Part shown: positions 1 to 11,500 of the stretch, piece by piece
How the letters are laid out: the number at the start of each line of letters is the position of its first letter
Position numbering within the stretch: the stretch's first letter is position 1
Assembly: GCA_017311185.1 (NCBI GenBank)
Contig: JAESUZ010001057.1
Location: forward strand, 1,116,001 to 1,180,000
Reading direction: 5' to 3'
DNA: 64,000 bases
DNA from: Proteles cristata cristata
Lineage: Eukaryota; Chordata; Mammalia; Carnivora; Hyaenidae
Translations under genes and position numbers: made by a program
Notes under the pieces: model-generated
Told to the model about the DNA's origin: nothing
Database searches by the model: none
The model's input: the letters and a program-made list of their open reading frames with translations, nothing else

Positions 1-310
1 TCATTTCCCCCAAATCCCCCAGCCCTAAACAACCACTAGATTACCATTTCTATGGTAATATGTGGTCTTTTGTGCCTGGTTTCTGAAAACGTACGTATTT
101 TCAAGGTTCATCCATATTGTAGTATGTATTTGTCCTTATTCCTTTTTTTTTTTTTGCCTAATAAGATCTAATGCATGTGTAGCTATATCACATTTTATTT
201 ATGCATTTATCTGTTGACATTTAGATTGTTTTCACTTTTTGGTTCTTGTGAATAATGCTATGCACATTCCTGTACAAGTTATGTGGATGTATTTTCATTT
301 CTGTTTTCCA
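1..310 (-). mobile_element. L1 fragment (ORF2 region), in GCHFR intron 1
   Basis: 'tttatgcatttatctgttga' and 'tcttgtgaataatgctatg' match the reverse complement of the well-known L1 ORF2 3' region. Diverged and interrupted by a T run at 142-154. The left end is outside the window. Confidence 0.75.
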
Positions 311-571
311 GGTGATTCTGATACATGCAGACACAGGTAGCAATGCTTGGCAGGAAGTTACCAGTAGTTGGGCCACGACCAGCTCAGTTTGGAGGGGCTG
401 GGGAGGCTTCACATGGCCTGGCCTGATCACGGAGGGCCAGTGAGTTTCCTCACCACCCTTTCCAGCCTTGAACTGAAACTGGCTCAGGGCCAGCAGGCAG
501 GGGAGGAAGGAGAGAGACCTTCCACCTCTCCCAGGCCGCCAGCCAAGCAGCCACTGTGGCTTACCTTGCAG

Positions 572-1934
572 GAGGTGGGTCCTACCATGGTGGGCGATGA
601 GCACTCTGATCCAGAGTTGATGCGGTATCTGGGGGCCTCAAAGAGAAGCGTCTTGGGAAACAACTTGTAAGTAGTGGCATTCTTAAGGATCTCCTCCCTG
701 CCAGCCCCTATAGGCCTCTCCCTGTTTTTTGTACAAAGTGAAGCCCAGGGACCCACCACTCAGCCTTAGAGGCCCTGCCTGCATCCTGGGGCTCTGTCTT
801 CTCATAGGGTCGGTCCTGTCTGCAGCTTTCCCACAGCCCCCAGGCTTGCTCTGAAAGATTTCTCACTGGCCCTCCCTTCACAAGGGGGCCCCAGGACTGA
901 GTCCAGCTGGGTATAGGACTCCATGACTCCATAAGTGGACTGTTCTTTACTCTGCCCTCTCATCTTGGAGCTGGACCCCATCAAGGCAAAGATAGGCACA
1001 GAGAGAAAAGTTTCTCTTTTGAAGAGCTGCCTGGGTAAGAAAGCCGAACTCTGGAAACAGGCAGCAGGCAGCCCGGGTCCTACTTTCAGCTCAGCTGCTG
1101 TCTTGCAACTCGTGAGAAGGGTTGTCGGAATGAGCCCCAGTTCAAAGAGGGGAAAGAGGAGGCAAGCTGGCCCCAGCCCCTTGGGTCAGGGTTGGAGGGC
1201 TGAAGCCAGCCACATTCCTTCACCATGAGCCATTTGTCTCGAGATGCCCAACTTGGGGCTTGAGCCTTTTATCTGATTGACAACACTTCATGATCACTTA
1301 ACCCTGAACGAAGGGACAGCAAGTATTCTCAGTGCCAGGGAGCAGCACCCAGAGTGAGGAGCTGTTAGGGGCCAACCTGTTGCCCCAGGAGGACCGCAGG
1401 ACAGAGCAACAAGAGGGGGCAGGGGCCTGGGGGAGGACCCTGGAGAGAACAGGCCGTTCCTCCTGAATAGTGCAGCGGCCCAGGGCACGTGGGGCTGTCA
1501 TCATGGATTCTATGATTTCAGTAACATTTGGAAAGCTACTTAGTGCTCCAAGTTTTATAATCATAAAATGGGAACAATAACGGTTCCTCCCTTGGGTTAT
1601 TGGGAGGAAGAAAGAAAATGTGCAAGCCAAGTGCTTAGCAGGGGAGGGGGCAGGCACTTAGCCTGGCACCTGGAAGTCACCCAGCAAATGTCAGTCACTG
1701 CAAGGATTCCTGACCAGGCCTAGGCGTCAGCAGATTACTTGGGGGTATTACTTGGGGAACCTGTGCTGTGTACCCCCTCATGCTGTCTCCTCTTCCCCTT
1801 CTCTTCACAGTTGTGAGTACTTTGTTAATGACCCTCCTCGCATAGTCCTGGACAAACTGGAACGCAAGGGCTTCCGTGTGCTGAGCATGACAGGGGTGGG
1901 CCAGACGCTGGTGTGGTGCCTGCACAAGGAGTGA
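572..1934 (+). CDS. GCHFR: GTP cyclohydrolase I feedback regulatory protein (GFRP), coding exons 2-3, partial
   Basis: GFRP binds GTP cyclohydrolase I and mediates feedback inhibition by tetrahydrobiopterin and stimulation by phenylalanine. Two exons are visible. 572-666 follows 'ttgcag' and encodes [10 protein letters not shown] to the first two bases of a Phe codon, then gtaagt. 1811-1934 follows 'ttcacag', completes that Phe, and runs through [20 protein letters not shown] to HKE and TGA. The join is in frame and gives 72 residues. The human protein as I recall it has 84, so the missing first 12 residues lie on an exon left of the window. Differences from recalled human sequence are few (for example CEYFVN for YEYYVD). 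The 1.1-kb intron between the exons holds a MIR remnant. The gene ends tail to tail with DNAJC17. Confidence 0.96.
1520..1700 (+). mobile_element. MIR remnant in GCHFR intron 2
   Basis: 'cataaaatgggaacaataac', a GAGG-like stretch, 'caagtgcttagcagg' and 'cttagcctggcac' follow the order of the MIR core and 3' part. Confidence 0.65.
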
Positions 1935-2310
1935 CCCTCTCATGCTGAGGAGCAGACGGCGCACCTTTTTCTGAGCGGTTGCCATGGGGCCCGATCCTGA
2001 GTCCCCGTTCACTCACTGCCCGGCCTTTCTCTTCCCAAATTGCCATTTTCCTTAGCCCAGCACTACTGGGCAGTGAACGGCCTTTTCTGAAACTTGCCTC
2101 AGCTAGTGGGGGAGGGCAGGGCCCCTGCTCTGGTGCTCTCAGCCGGCCCTCCAGCTTCTGCGCCTGGCTGACAGCCCTGGAGGAGGCCATGTTCTGTGGG
2201 CAGCCTGAGGGACCCGCATGACCCAGATTGTCCCTGGCCAGAAACTGGGAGCCGGTGAGGAGCATGGCCCCAGGACTGGGTGGGAGGGTCCTGCGTAGCT
2301 AGTCCAAGCC

Positions 2311-2316
2311 AATAAA
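2311..2316 (+). terminator. GCHFR: polyadenylation signal of GCHFR
   Basis: AATAAA lies 377 bases after the GCHFR stop, followed by 'ggactgtgatgag' and then a GT/T-rich stretch, as expected for a cleavage site near 2330. Confidence 0.85.
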
Positions 2317-2541
2317 GGACTGTGATGAGTGGTTGCTTCTCTGCGCCGCTGGCCCGCTGACTCTCACTGTGTGGAGCACCTCCCTGGGGGTCTGCCCACT
2401 CCTGGGGAGGGAGAGCCAGGCCAGGGTGGAACCCTCTCCAGCAGAGCCCAGAAACCAGGGTCCTGCTTAGGCAAGCCAGCACCTTACATCCACACACGCA
2501 ATAGAGATAGACTCTTGTAAAAACAAAAAACAAAACCAAAC

Positions 2542-2547
2542 TTTATT
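2542..2547 (-). terminator. DNAJC17: polyadenylation signal of DNAJC17
   Basis: TTTATT on the + strand is AATAAA on the minus strand, 47 bases after the DNAJC17 stop codon. The 3' UTR is therefore very short, with cleavage expected near 2515-2530. Confidence 0.85.
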
Positions 2548-2593
2548 GGTGACGGTGAAGACGAGGGCGGGGGAGTGGGCTGGAGGCAGGAGG

Positions 2594-5500
2594 CTACGTG
2601 GGCTGCCCCACCTTGTCCTCCTGCTGCATCTGGGCGATCAGCTGTTGCCGCTCAGCGGCCTGGCGCATGCGCATCATGACGAGGCTCTCATAGTCCCTCT
2701 CCGACAGCACTGAGCCCTGGCGGACAGACGGGGGCGGGAGACGGTCAGGACAGGAGGGCGCAGCCCCAAAGAATTCGGACTTGGAGGACTAGGCCTACGG
2801 AGAGCTAGTCTTGAGGCAAGGGGTGAGGATGCCCGGGACTTCTCAGCTGGCCCTCCTCTAAGCCATCTCAAGCAACTCTCACCCCCCTTCCCGCAGGCCT
2901 TCCATCAACAGTCAGCCCTGCTTCAGCTACTCCGGCTGAATCACTTATTCGTGCTCCAGCCAGGCCCTGTCTCCCTCCATTTCCTCTCTGCCCTTCATCG
3001 GAGACTCCTTTCCTCCACCCGTGACTCCTGCTTCTCATAAGTCTGCAGTGAAGGGGTTGTCTGAGGTGCAGAAATCCACTCCACTTTGCCAGGAGGAGGC
3101 GAGAGCACCGCCCCTCCCGGCGGCCCACCTCCCTCTGGTCTGGCTCCTGAGGGACACACACCCCTACCCTAGACCCAGCCTGTCAGCCTGCCCTAGAAGG
3201 AGAGAGAAACAAGCATGAGGCCGTTTGCCTCTTAAAAATACACACCAGCGCGGCTGGAGGGCAGGGCCCATGCCTTTTTATGATCCTGCCATCACAGTGT
3301 GGAGGATTAAAGAGCGCTGTATATTAATAATCAAAAGAATAATAAACAAGCAATCCAATGGGCCAAGGCTATGGGGTGGAGAGGCAGCTCTACAGAGGAG
3401 ACTTGATGCACCCAAGCCCACACCCTGATAAGGTCTGCAATGGGAATTAAATCACTTCTGTCAGTACAGCTGGAGTGGTGTAAGGCGTGGAGCCCGGCCC
3501 AGAAGTGAGCCAGGCCAGGGGATGCGAGGCAGAGCACATCGCTGAGCCCTGTTCTTTGGTACATCAGAGTGTGCGCTCATGGATTTATTCAGGGGGAAGT
3601 TCAGTGGTCAGTGACCTGGGGGATAAGAAGGGAGTGGCTAGGATTAAGATGCCAGACCTGGGCCAACTGGTTTGAAGTAAAGGGTGTACAGAACCGGGAA
3701 GTGTTACTCAGCTCGGATGCCCCTGCTTCTCGGACTAGCGCCAACCTTCCTGCTTCCAGCTGCAGTAGCCGCCAGGACAGCTGTCCTGGCAGCCGGACCC
3801 ACACACCTAAGGTTGGCCCAGGGTACTGCTGACAATTCAGGGCAGGCCTCTGTGGCCTAGCCCTTTCCCCAGAGGAGGGACCCCAAATAAGGCCCAAGAG
3901 GCCTGAGGGGAAGAAGGCCTGGAGCATGGTGGGAAAGGGGGCCACAGGACCCCTGGCCCTCAACTGCTCTCTCTGGCCCTGAGGCTATCGGAGTAAATCG
4001 AGGAAGATGAGGAATGGCCAGACTGAGGGTCAGGCTCAGGGGAGGGCAATTCCCCCTCCCCAAGGTAATGCTGCTCTGCTGAGAAAACTGAAGAGTCACC
4101 CTGGCATGCCCCGAGCCCAGCCCTGGGAGGAGCCAGCCCTTTATGGGCATGGGGCTGCTTCCCATTAACACACCCTCTGCCCAGCCCCTCCCCACCCCCA
4201 TACCTGCAGGCTTGGCTAATGAGGGCCTGTCACCAGGCCGCAGGACTGGGTCACCCACATCAGTGACAAGTCTCTCTTCCTTCCCCAACAACTGTTCCAC
4301 ATGCCTGCCTTTCAATTAACTCCCACCCTCCCTGAGCTCCTCCCTCCCAGACACATGGAGGGGCGGCCGCGGAGCCAGGCCCACCAGCGAGGGCCCAGAG
4401 CAGCGAGGCTGTGGGGAAAAGGAGACGACATGATGACACACCAGGCAGGGCTGCCCCTCGAAAGTCCCCAGGGGAAGCCTAAGCTCCCCAGTGCCCTGGG
4501 GTGTTGGCCTCGGCTGGCCCAATCCCTGCATGCGGATGCTGCAATTACCTAAGAGCATGAAACCCAGCTTCCCACCTGACTGAGTCACCTGAAAACAATC
4601 ACACGTCCCCACTGCCACACACTGGCACAAACAGCAAAGCCACTAATCAGAGTCCGGGAGCCGCCGCAGAGAGGCCTGGCCCTGCGCTGCCCTAAAGCCA
4701 GGCGCTGGGGCCAGGGAGGGAAGGTGATCTTGGGACCACCAGAGCGCTGAGGAAACAGCACAGGCCACTCAGCACGAAGATCCATCTCTGACACCACAGG
4801 CGCTGCCCTCACTCCCGCTCCAGTAAGTGCTGCTTCTTCCTCTTGCGTTTTTTTTTTTTTTTTCCACTGCCCTATCAAGTAACCAGGCCACTCCTGTCCC
4901 TCTGGGAAACTCCTGTCACCAGGGACTCCCACCTCTCTGTTCTCCTGGACAAAAGTGCTCTCCCCAGGAGCCCTTCCCACCAACTAAGATGCTGGCCAGA
5001 GGTCTGTGCTTCTAGCCCACTAGGGCTGTCTTCCCTGATTCTTGCCATTCGCTGCTCCGGTAGGGACCTCATGGTCCCTGGCAACTCTTGAACTGGGCTG
5101 CTGAGGTACCGAGCTTGTCTGCTGGCTCCGCGGGGTGCTAATGGAGACCTGGCGGAAAGGCTCCTTCCGCAACGCCTCCTTCTTCAAGCGGCTGAGCCTG
5201 GGGCGGCCGAGGCGACTCCGGCGACAGGGCAGCGTGCTCAGTCAGGCCAGCACGGCTGGCGGGGATCACGAGGAGTACAGCAACCGAGAGGTCATCCGGG
5301 AGCTGCGAGGGAGGCCAGATGGCCGGCGCCTGCCTCTGTGGGGGGACGAGCAGCCCCGGGCCACCCTGCTGGCCCCACCCAAGCCTCCTCGCCTCTACCG
5401 AGAGAGCTCCAGCTGCCCCAACATCCTGGAGCCCCCACCTGCCTACACTGCCGCCTACGCCGCTACCCTGCCTTCGTCGCTCTCCCTGGCGGGCACCCTC

Positions 5501-8500
5501 CACCACTACTCTGAAGAGGACCTTTTGGACACTCCCCCCTTCCAGAGGACACCTGCCCCAGACCTCAGTGATCCCTTCTTCTCCTTCAAAGTGGACCTGG
5601 GGATTTCACTTCTTGAGGAAGTTCTACAGATGCTGAGGGAACAATTTCCCAATGAGCCTAACTTCTAAATGGAGTGCGTGGAAGGCATGTGTGGGGTAAC
5701 TGGAAGAGCTGGAAGCCTGGAGACCCAGGGAAGGAGGGTACGATTGCAGATTAAGGTAGGGGCAGAAACCCAGGATCCTGCCTGCCCTCTGGGTCCTCAA
5801 CAGTCTTCCCTGTGACCCTGGAGCAGAGGGACAGAGGCACAGAGGCAAGCTGGGAATGTTGTGAGGGGGTACTTGCTGGCAGGAGCCCTGAAAGCAGCTG
5901 GCTAGGCTGGGAAAGGGAGGCCATGCCTGTAACCGCGGGGACAAGGCAGAGGCCAGCAGAGGGGGAGGGGAGCCCAAGGAGAGGGGTGAGTCAGGGAGTG
6001 AAGGACACGCACACTGAGCAGATCAGATGGGTGCCCTGCACCAGCCCCCTCTGAAGCCACTGTTTATAGAAAGACATTACAAGACAGGTTTAGGCAAAAG
6101 TGGTCTGACCCAGGCCAAAGAGGAGAGTGGGGAGACCTGAGGGGAGAGTCACCAGGTACATGTGGCTGTTCAGACTGAAATCAAGTAAAATTAAACATTT
6201 AGTTCATTGGTTGCATTAGCCACATTTCAAATCTTCAGCAGCCACACGTGACTAATGGTTAACACCTTGCACAGTGCAAGTCGAATGTGAACATCACTGG
6301 AGAAAGTCCTGTTAGCACTGGCATAGACAGACCAGAGCCCTGAGCCACCAGTACCATGGTGGGGGGAAGGGGAGAGGAATCTGGGGGGAGGGACTGGCAG
6401 AGTAGGAAGAGCGAGGCATCTAGAGGTGCCAAGGTAGAATCAGGAAAAAAAGCCAAACAAATCATTTCCATAAAAGGGATGCGAGACCCAACAGAGTTGC
6501 CCAGAGCACGCCCTGGTGCCCAAGGAAGGTGTCTGAGGGAATGCCAGCCAAAGGCACAGACACAGCTTGCAATGGGGTGCTCAGAGAGTTCCCACAATTA
6601 CTAGTGATGGGAGCCCTTGAGAAATGTAGCAGAAAGGTGGCAGATTTCCCTCCTTCCTGCCCTGGGAGCACAGGACTGGATCAGGGGATGGGCACAAAAC
6701 TTGTGGCTGTTACTATGAAGAGGCTCAGCTGGTCTCCAGAATCGTCCACAGGACTGGGGAGCTCCTCGTTGCCCAAACCCCTGATGATGGGGGCCCAACA
6801 TGTAGGGCAGAGCCCACTGGGTCAAGGCCATAGGCTCTGCTACTGCCCTGCCCTGTGGTCTGGCCAGAAAGACTTGAAACCAGAGCCCAAATTGTCTGGG
6901 CCACACGGTTTTGGCACCCCAGGCCTTTTCAAGCATGGCAGAGGGAGAGAAGAAGCTTCGACGTACACTGCTTCCATACCCAAACCTGCAACCCCTCTCT
7001 CCCCTCCTCTGTGTGGATGTCCTGAGCCGAAAGGCTCCCCTCCGGATGCAAGAGATAATGAATAAAGTTCTTTATAACATGGCCTATGGAGTGTCCTCTG
7101 GGGCTGTGAAATGCTGGGACTTAACAGTGGGAAATGACGTCTCTAACTGGGCTCACACGAGTTCATCTTCTTCCTCTGCCCAGGATCTGGGACACACTCC
7201 TAGGGAGTCTCCCCTCCTCACAGCCAGGTGAGGAGCACACAGGACAGCAGAAGTGGCATGACTGAGGTAGTAAGAGCAAAGCCCTTGTGAACACCCGGGG
7301 GCCCTCCCCACCACCCCCAGAGCTGGTCGTGCACATAGCAGCCTGTGGCTCCCGCATAGACCCAAAGGCCATTTCAGAGATGGGAGAGCTCTGGGCCTGA
7401 AAGTTTTCTGTCCCACCAAGGTGGGGCAGTGCAAACAGGTCTGGGTGCTGAACAAAAGTCCTCATGGAGCTGTGAGGACTAAGCCAGCACCAGGAGCACA
7501 TCAGCTGAAATCTGTGCTTTACCATGAGGCGTGCCCCCAGGGGGAGCCCTGGGGCCAGCAGGGTAGCCAGTGTCATTTCTAAGGAGATACTGCCTTTTCA
7601 CAATAGGCGCCTGTGGCCTGTGTGTGGCAGCCACAGACTCACCTGGAGAAGTGGAGCTGGGGAGGTAGCAGCTGCTCACCGCCCCTTCCTTCTTGGCAGT
7701 ACCTGGTAATCTAAACGCCAGATACTTCACGCCACAACCAAGCAACTCATGGGCCAGGAAAGCCCCTCTGGGTGGTGGTGACAGCCCCCGCAGGAGACAG
7801 GACATGGAGAGAATCTAGGAATTCTGTGTGGGGTGGGGTCCGGGCACTCAGAGACAGAAAAGAGTCAGAACAGAACCTCAGTCCTGCTTAGGTTGGCAAA
7901 TCTGCCAATTGCACTGTGCTCCTTGCAAGGAAAGGCCCTGAGATGAGCCCCCACAGGAAAAGGTCCCTCAGACCCCAAGCAGCAGACCCAGCTAGAGGAG
8001 GCATGTTTCCTTACCTGTGACAGTCCTAGGTAGCTGGGACCCCCTGCGCCCTGGGGCCGTCCCTCCAACCAGGAAATCTTCAGGGGGTTATCGACCAGGC
8101 CCACTTCGTTTTGGACAGCCAGCTCCTGCCAGATACAGCACCCAGTCCTGGTCCCACGGCTCTAATCAGCCAGAGAGTAGCTCTCTCTACACCCACACAA
8201 AGAACCCGCACCAGCTCTCAATCTCCAGGCAAAACCAAGCAACTTTGGCAGAATGATGTGTTGAAGTTTTGACCCTCCTCATGGGGTGGGGGGTATGAAC
8301 CTGCTAACTGGGGAGTGGGGGGGAGAGGCAAAGCCTGCCAGGAGGCATGGAGCTTCCGTAGAAGGGTTGAAGGTGGAGGGTGTAGAGCCAGGCGGCGGGA
8401 AACGAAGTCAGACTATGGTCTCCTTCATCCCCAGAGCATTCTCCTGTCTTACCTTAACTCGTTGTGCTTCTACTCCCAGGAATGGGGCCGGGGGGTGGGG

Positions 8501-11500
8501 GGGGGAGCTCTGGGGAGTCTTGGCTCTGAGGGGGAGTATGGATACCTAAGCTCAGAGGGCCCACAGTAGTGGATCCATACTCTGGAGTCGTGGGGCCACC
8601 AGTGGCCCCCCAAAGCTTCACACGGCACTCACCGCAGCCTTGACGGTCGCAAACTCCACCACGGCAGTGCCGGCCTTCTTGGTGGAAAGCACCAGGTTGA
8701 GCACCTCTCCATACTGTGAGGACAGGGGGGTCCCAGTAAGCAAGGCAGGGAGCAAGACAAGCCTGAGTTTGCCCTGAGGCCTGCTGGGGCATTTTTGGCT
8801 GGGGGATAATGCTTTGTTGCTAAGTTCCCAGAGAGGGATCAGAGATGGGAAAGAAAGGATATCTTTGCCAGGGTGAAGAAGGATAACAAAGGAAACCTGA
8901 GCAAAGGACTGAGAACTCAGACTGGCAGAGCTGCAAAGCTGCCTCGGGGACCACAGGTGGGGAAGGGGACGGGGCTTCTGTGCAACCTGCCCACCTCGTC
9001 TCTCCCCACATACTCAAGACGACAAGGGCTAGTCTGGGTAGGGAAGGCGGAACCAGGAGGGAGGGCACACGGCAACACAGGTAGCTGGGGAAAGCCTCTA
9101 GGCCGCTATACGGTCTGTGAGGCAGAAAAAAAGGCTGGTAGAGATGTTAGGCGAGTTTAGGCCTGCAGATCCAGGGTTTAGGCTGAGATACAGATGGAGA
9201 TGATGGGAAAGAGGGAAGGAGGCAGGGCAGACCTTCTGGAAAAGCTGTAGGAGGACATCTCTGGAGTAGCCGCCTTTTGACTCATCTTCCTTTTTGCACT
9301 TCCATTTTAGCTGAAAGGATGGCAGTGGGTGTCACCATTAAACTCTGACTTTGGCCTAAACAGTCCCAGCCCCACACCTGAGCTTTATAGTCTGAGCGAC
9401 ACCCTCATGCTCTTCCAGGTACTTGTAATCTAGGGAGCCCCCCTGCTAAAGATGCGTTCCTCTTGAAATCGGACAGGCAGGGAGGCCAGCTCACCCAGAC
9501 AGCCACACATCTAGGCCTATGAGATTCTCTCTTTCCAGGGCTTCTGAGGAGTGCTGCCTGGCAACTGCCAGTGCTAAGAGTAGCCTTCGTGGCAAGCTCG
9601 GAGAGGCCATTCATATCCCAGGCAGTGAGAGCATGGAAGGAGTGGGTAGTGGCACTGGCTCCCAGAGACCCAGTGTCCCCGCTAGAACCCCCTGGGCCAC
9701 TGGAGGCATCTGTTCTTGCTGATAAGAGGTGGTGTCAGGCGGCCCGTGGATCCCGCAGGGCTCACCTTTAGCTTGGGGGTTCCTCTGCCTTCAGGATTTT
9801 CTACCTTTCCTAGAAAATTTGGGAAAATTAGAAAGTTAGAATAGGAGGGAGCACAAAGTTCTCTAAAGGAGACACAGTCCAGTGCTTGAAGGGCCTAGGA
9901 AAGGGCACTCCTGACCAAAGGCAGATCTGGCCTGCCCTGCTGAGGAGCCCGGTGGGGAAGGTAGGGGCAATCCCACTCCCATCCCGAGGAGCCGCCACCT
10001 CCAGCTGCCTGCTCAAGGCTGTGATTATCACCCTGCTAACAAAGGGTTCTGAATGCTTTCCAAGGGCATGAGGCAGTGGCTCCAACCCCACAGTTCTACT
10101 GAAACAAAGTATCCAGAGCCTTTCCCCTACTGATCTCCAAATAGAGCCAGCTCTGCTTAGGACTAATATAAACAGGGACAGGAGCTCTCAGGGTGAATGA
10201 AAAACAAATAGGCCCCAGAGAAGTGGTAGGAAGAAGGAACAGGTGGCATATGTCTGAGTCAGGTGCCCCTGGGGTTCCGAGAAGGTGGAAGTCTCCACAG
10301 CACCTCCACCAAGTAGCCAGCGTGACCTACTGGGCCTTTGGAGCTGTCTCCGAGGGGCGGTGGGTGGGAGTGATGGACACCTACCTCTCAACCTCTGCTC
10401 CCGTTCCTGGCGTATCTGCTCCCGGATCAGCCTCTGCTGTTCCTCCAGCTGCCGGGAACCCTCTTCTCGAAGGCGCTCGATCTGCAGAGCGGGGTTGGGG
10501 GGAGTGACAATTCTGTGCAGATCCAGTTCCAGATTGGCTCACCTTGTGAAGGTCCCTGGGAGGCTCCACCTGCAAGCTAGGGCTCAGCAACCTGTGGGTT
10601 GGACAGATTACCCAGATCCCACAGAAGACAGCCACGACAGCCACCTAGGCTCACCCTCCTCCTTCTCCGGCAGATGGCTTTAGACCAGCATGCCCGGATG
10701 CTCACCTCCTGATCTAGCGTCCTGGTGCTCCGGCTCTCCTCCTCCTCCTCACTGCCATGGGCCTGGGCCTGCCGTTCCCGGGCCTCCAGGTCTAGGCACA
10801 AGAGTTGAGTGACCCAATGTCTGGTCTAAGCAGTTCTACATGGCTTCAGCGAGCCCAAAGCCTCATGCAGGATGAAACCATACAGTACCTCTGACACCTC
10901 CCTCCATGCCCATGTGCTCTCAAGTTAATCTTCATTGAGAAAAGTCATAGTGTGGAAGAAGTATAGGTTCCGGCTGAGTGGCTGGGGTCTGGAAGAGTTA
11001 AATCAGCAGCTCATGCTGACCAAGCTGGTTCTCCAAACAGTGAACAGGGTGTGGGTGGGTGCTTATGTCAGCAGCCCAGGGCCATGTGGCAGGGATGCCA
11101 AGGGTGGAGCTGCTGGCCTGTCCCTGTGGTTTGGCACAACAGCCTGACCTTGACCTTGGCATTAATGCTTTTTCCATCACAGAGCTCGAGTGCCCACTGC
11201 CTCTTATACCTCCCTCTTCGCTCACATTTACCAAACTACACGTTGGACCCGACTATGGCAGTTTCTACAGGGATGGCAGATTCTGTGCGAGGACATCACC
11301 CCGTGTCCTGGAGCCCTTACTGCCTTCCAAGAGAAACCGGCTTGTGGCCTTATGACAGGCCAGCTGCTATGACAAACCCTCCTCTCAGCCCTGGGACTCA
11401 CTGCTTTCTTCTCTTGGTACTATACGTACCTAGAATCTCCAGGGTTTTTTGTTTGTTTTTGATAGAAAGAGGGATGTACTGGGATGGTATATATGCATAT

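Larger units (their letters stand above)
5669..8014. other. intron 10 of DNAJC17, 3' flank of C15orf62
   Basis: Probable 3' UTR of C15orf62 followed by unique intronic sequence. One hAT-type remnant lies near 6150-6310. Several open frames of 80-180 codons occur (for example 6529-7065), but none shows a recognisable domain or splice context, so I call no gene. Confidence 0.5.

Noticed and set aside
5135..5140. Earlier GTG start for C15orf62
   Set aside because: GTG is not a usual start in mammalian nuclear genes, and the ATG at 5141 gives the human protein length.
6529..7065. 178-codon open frame near C15orf62
   Set aside because: No recognisable domain and no splice or start context; GC-rich introns give such frames by chance. 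More likely 3' UTR of C15orf62.
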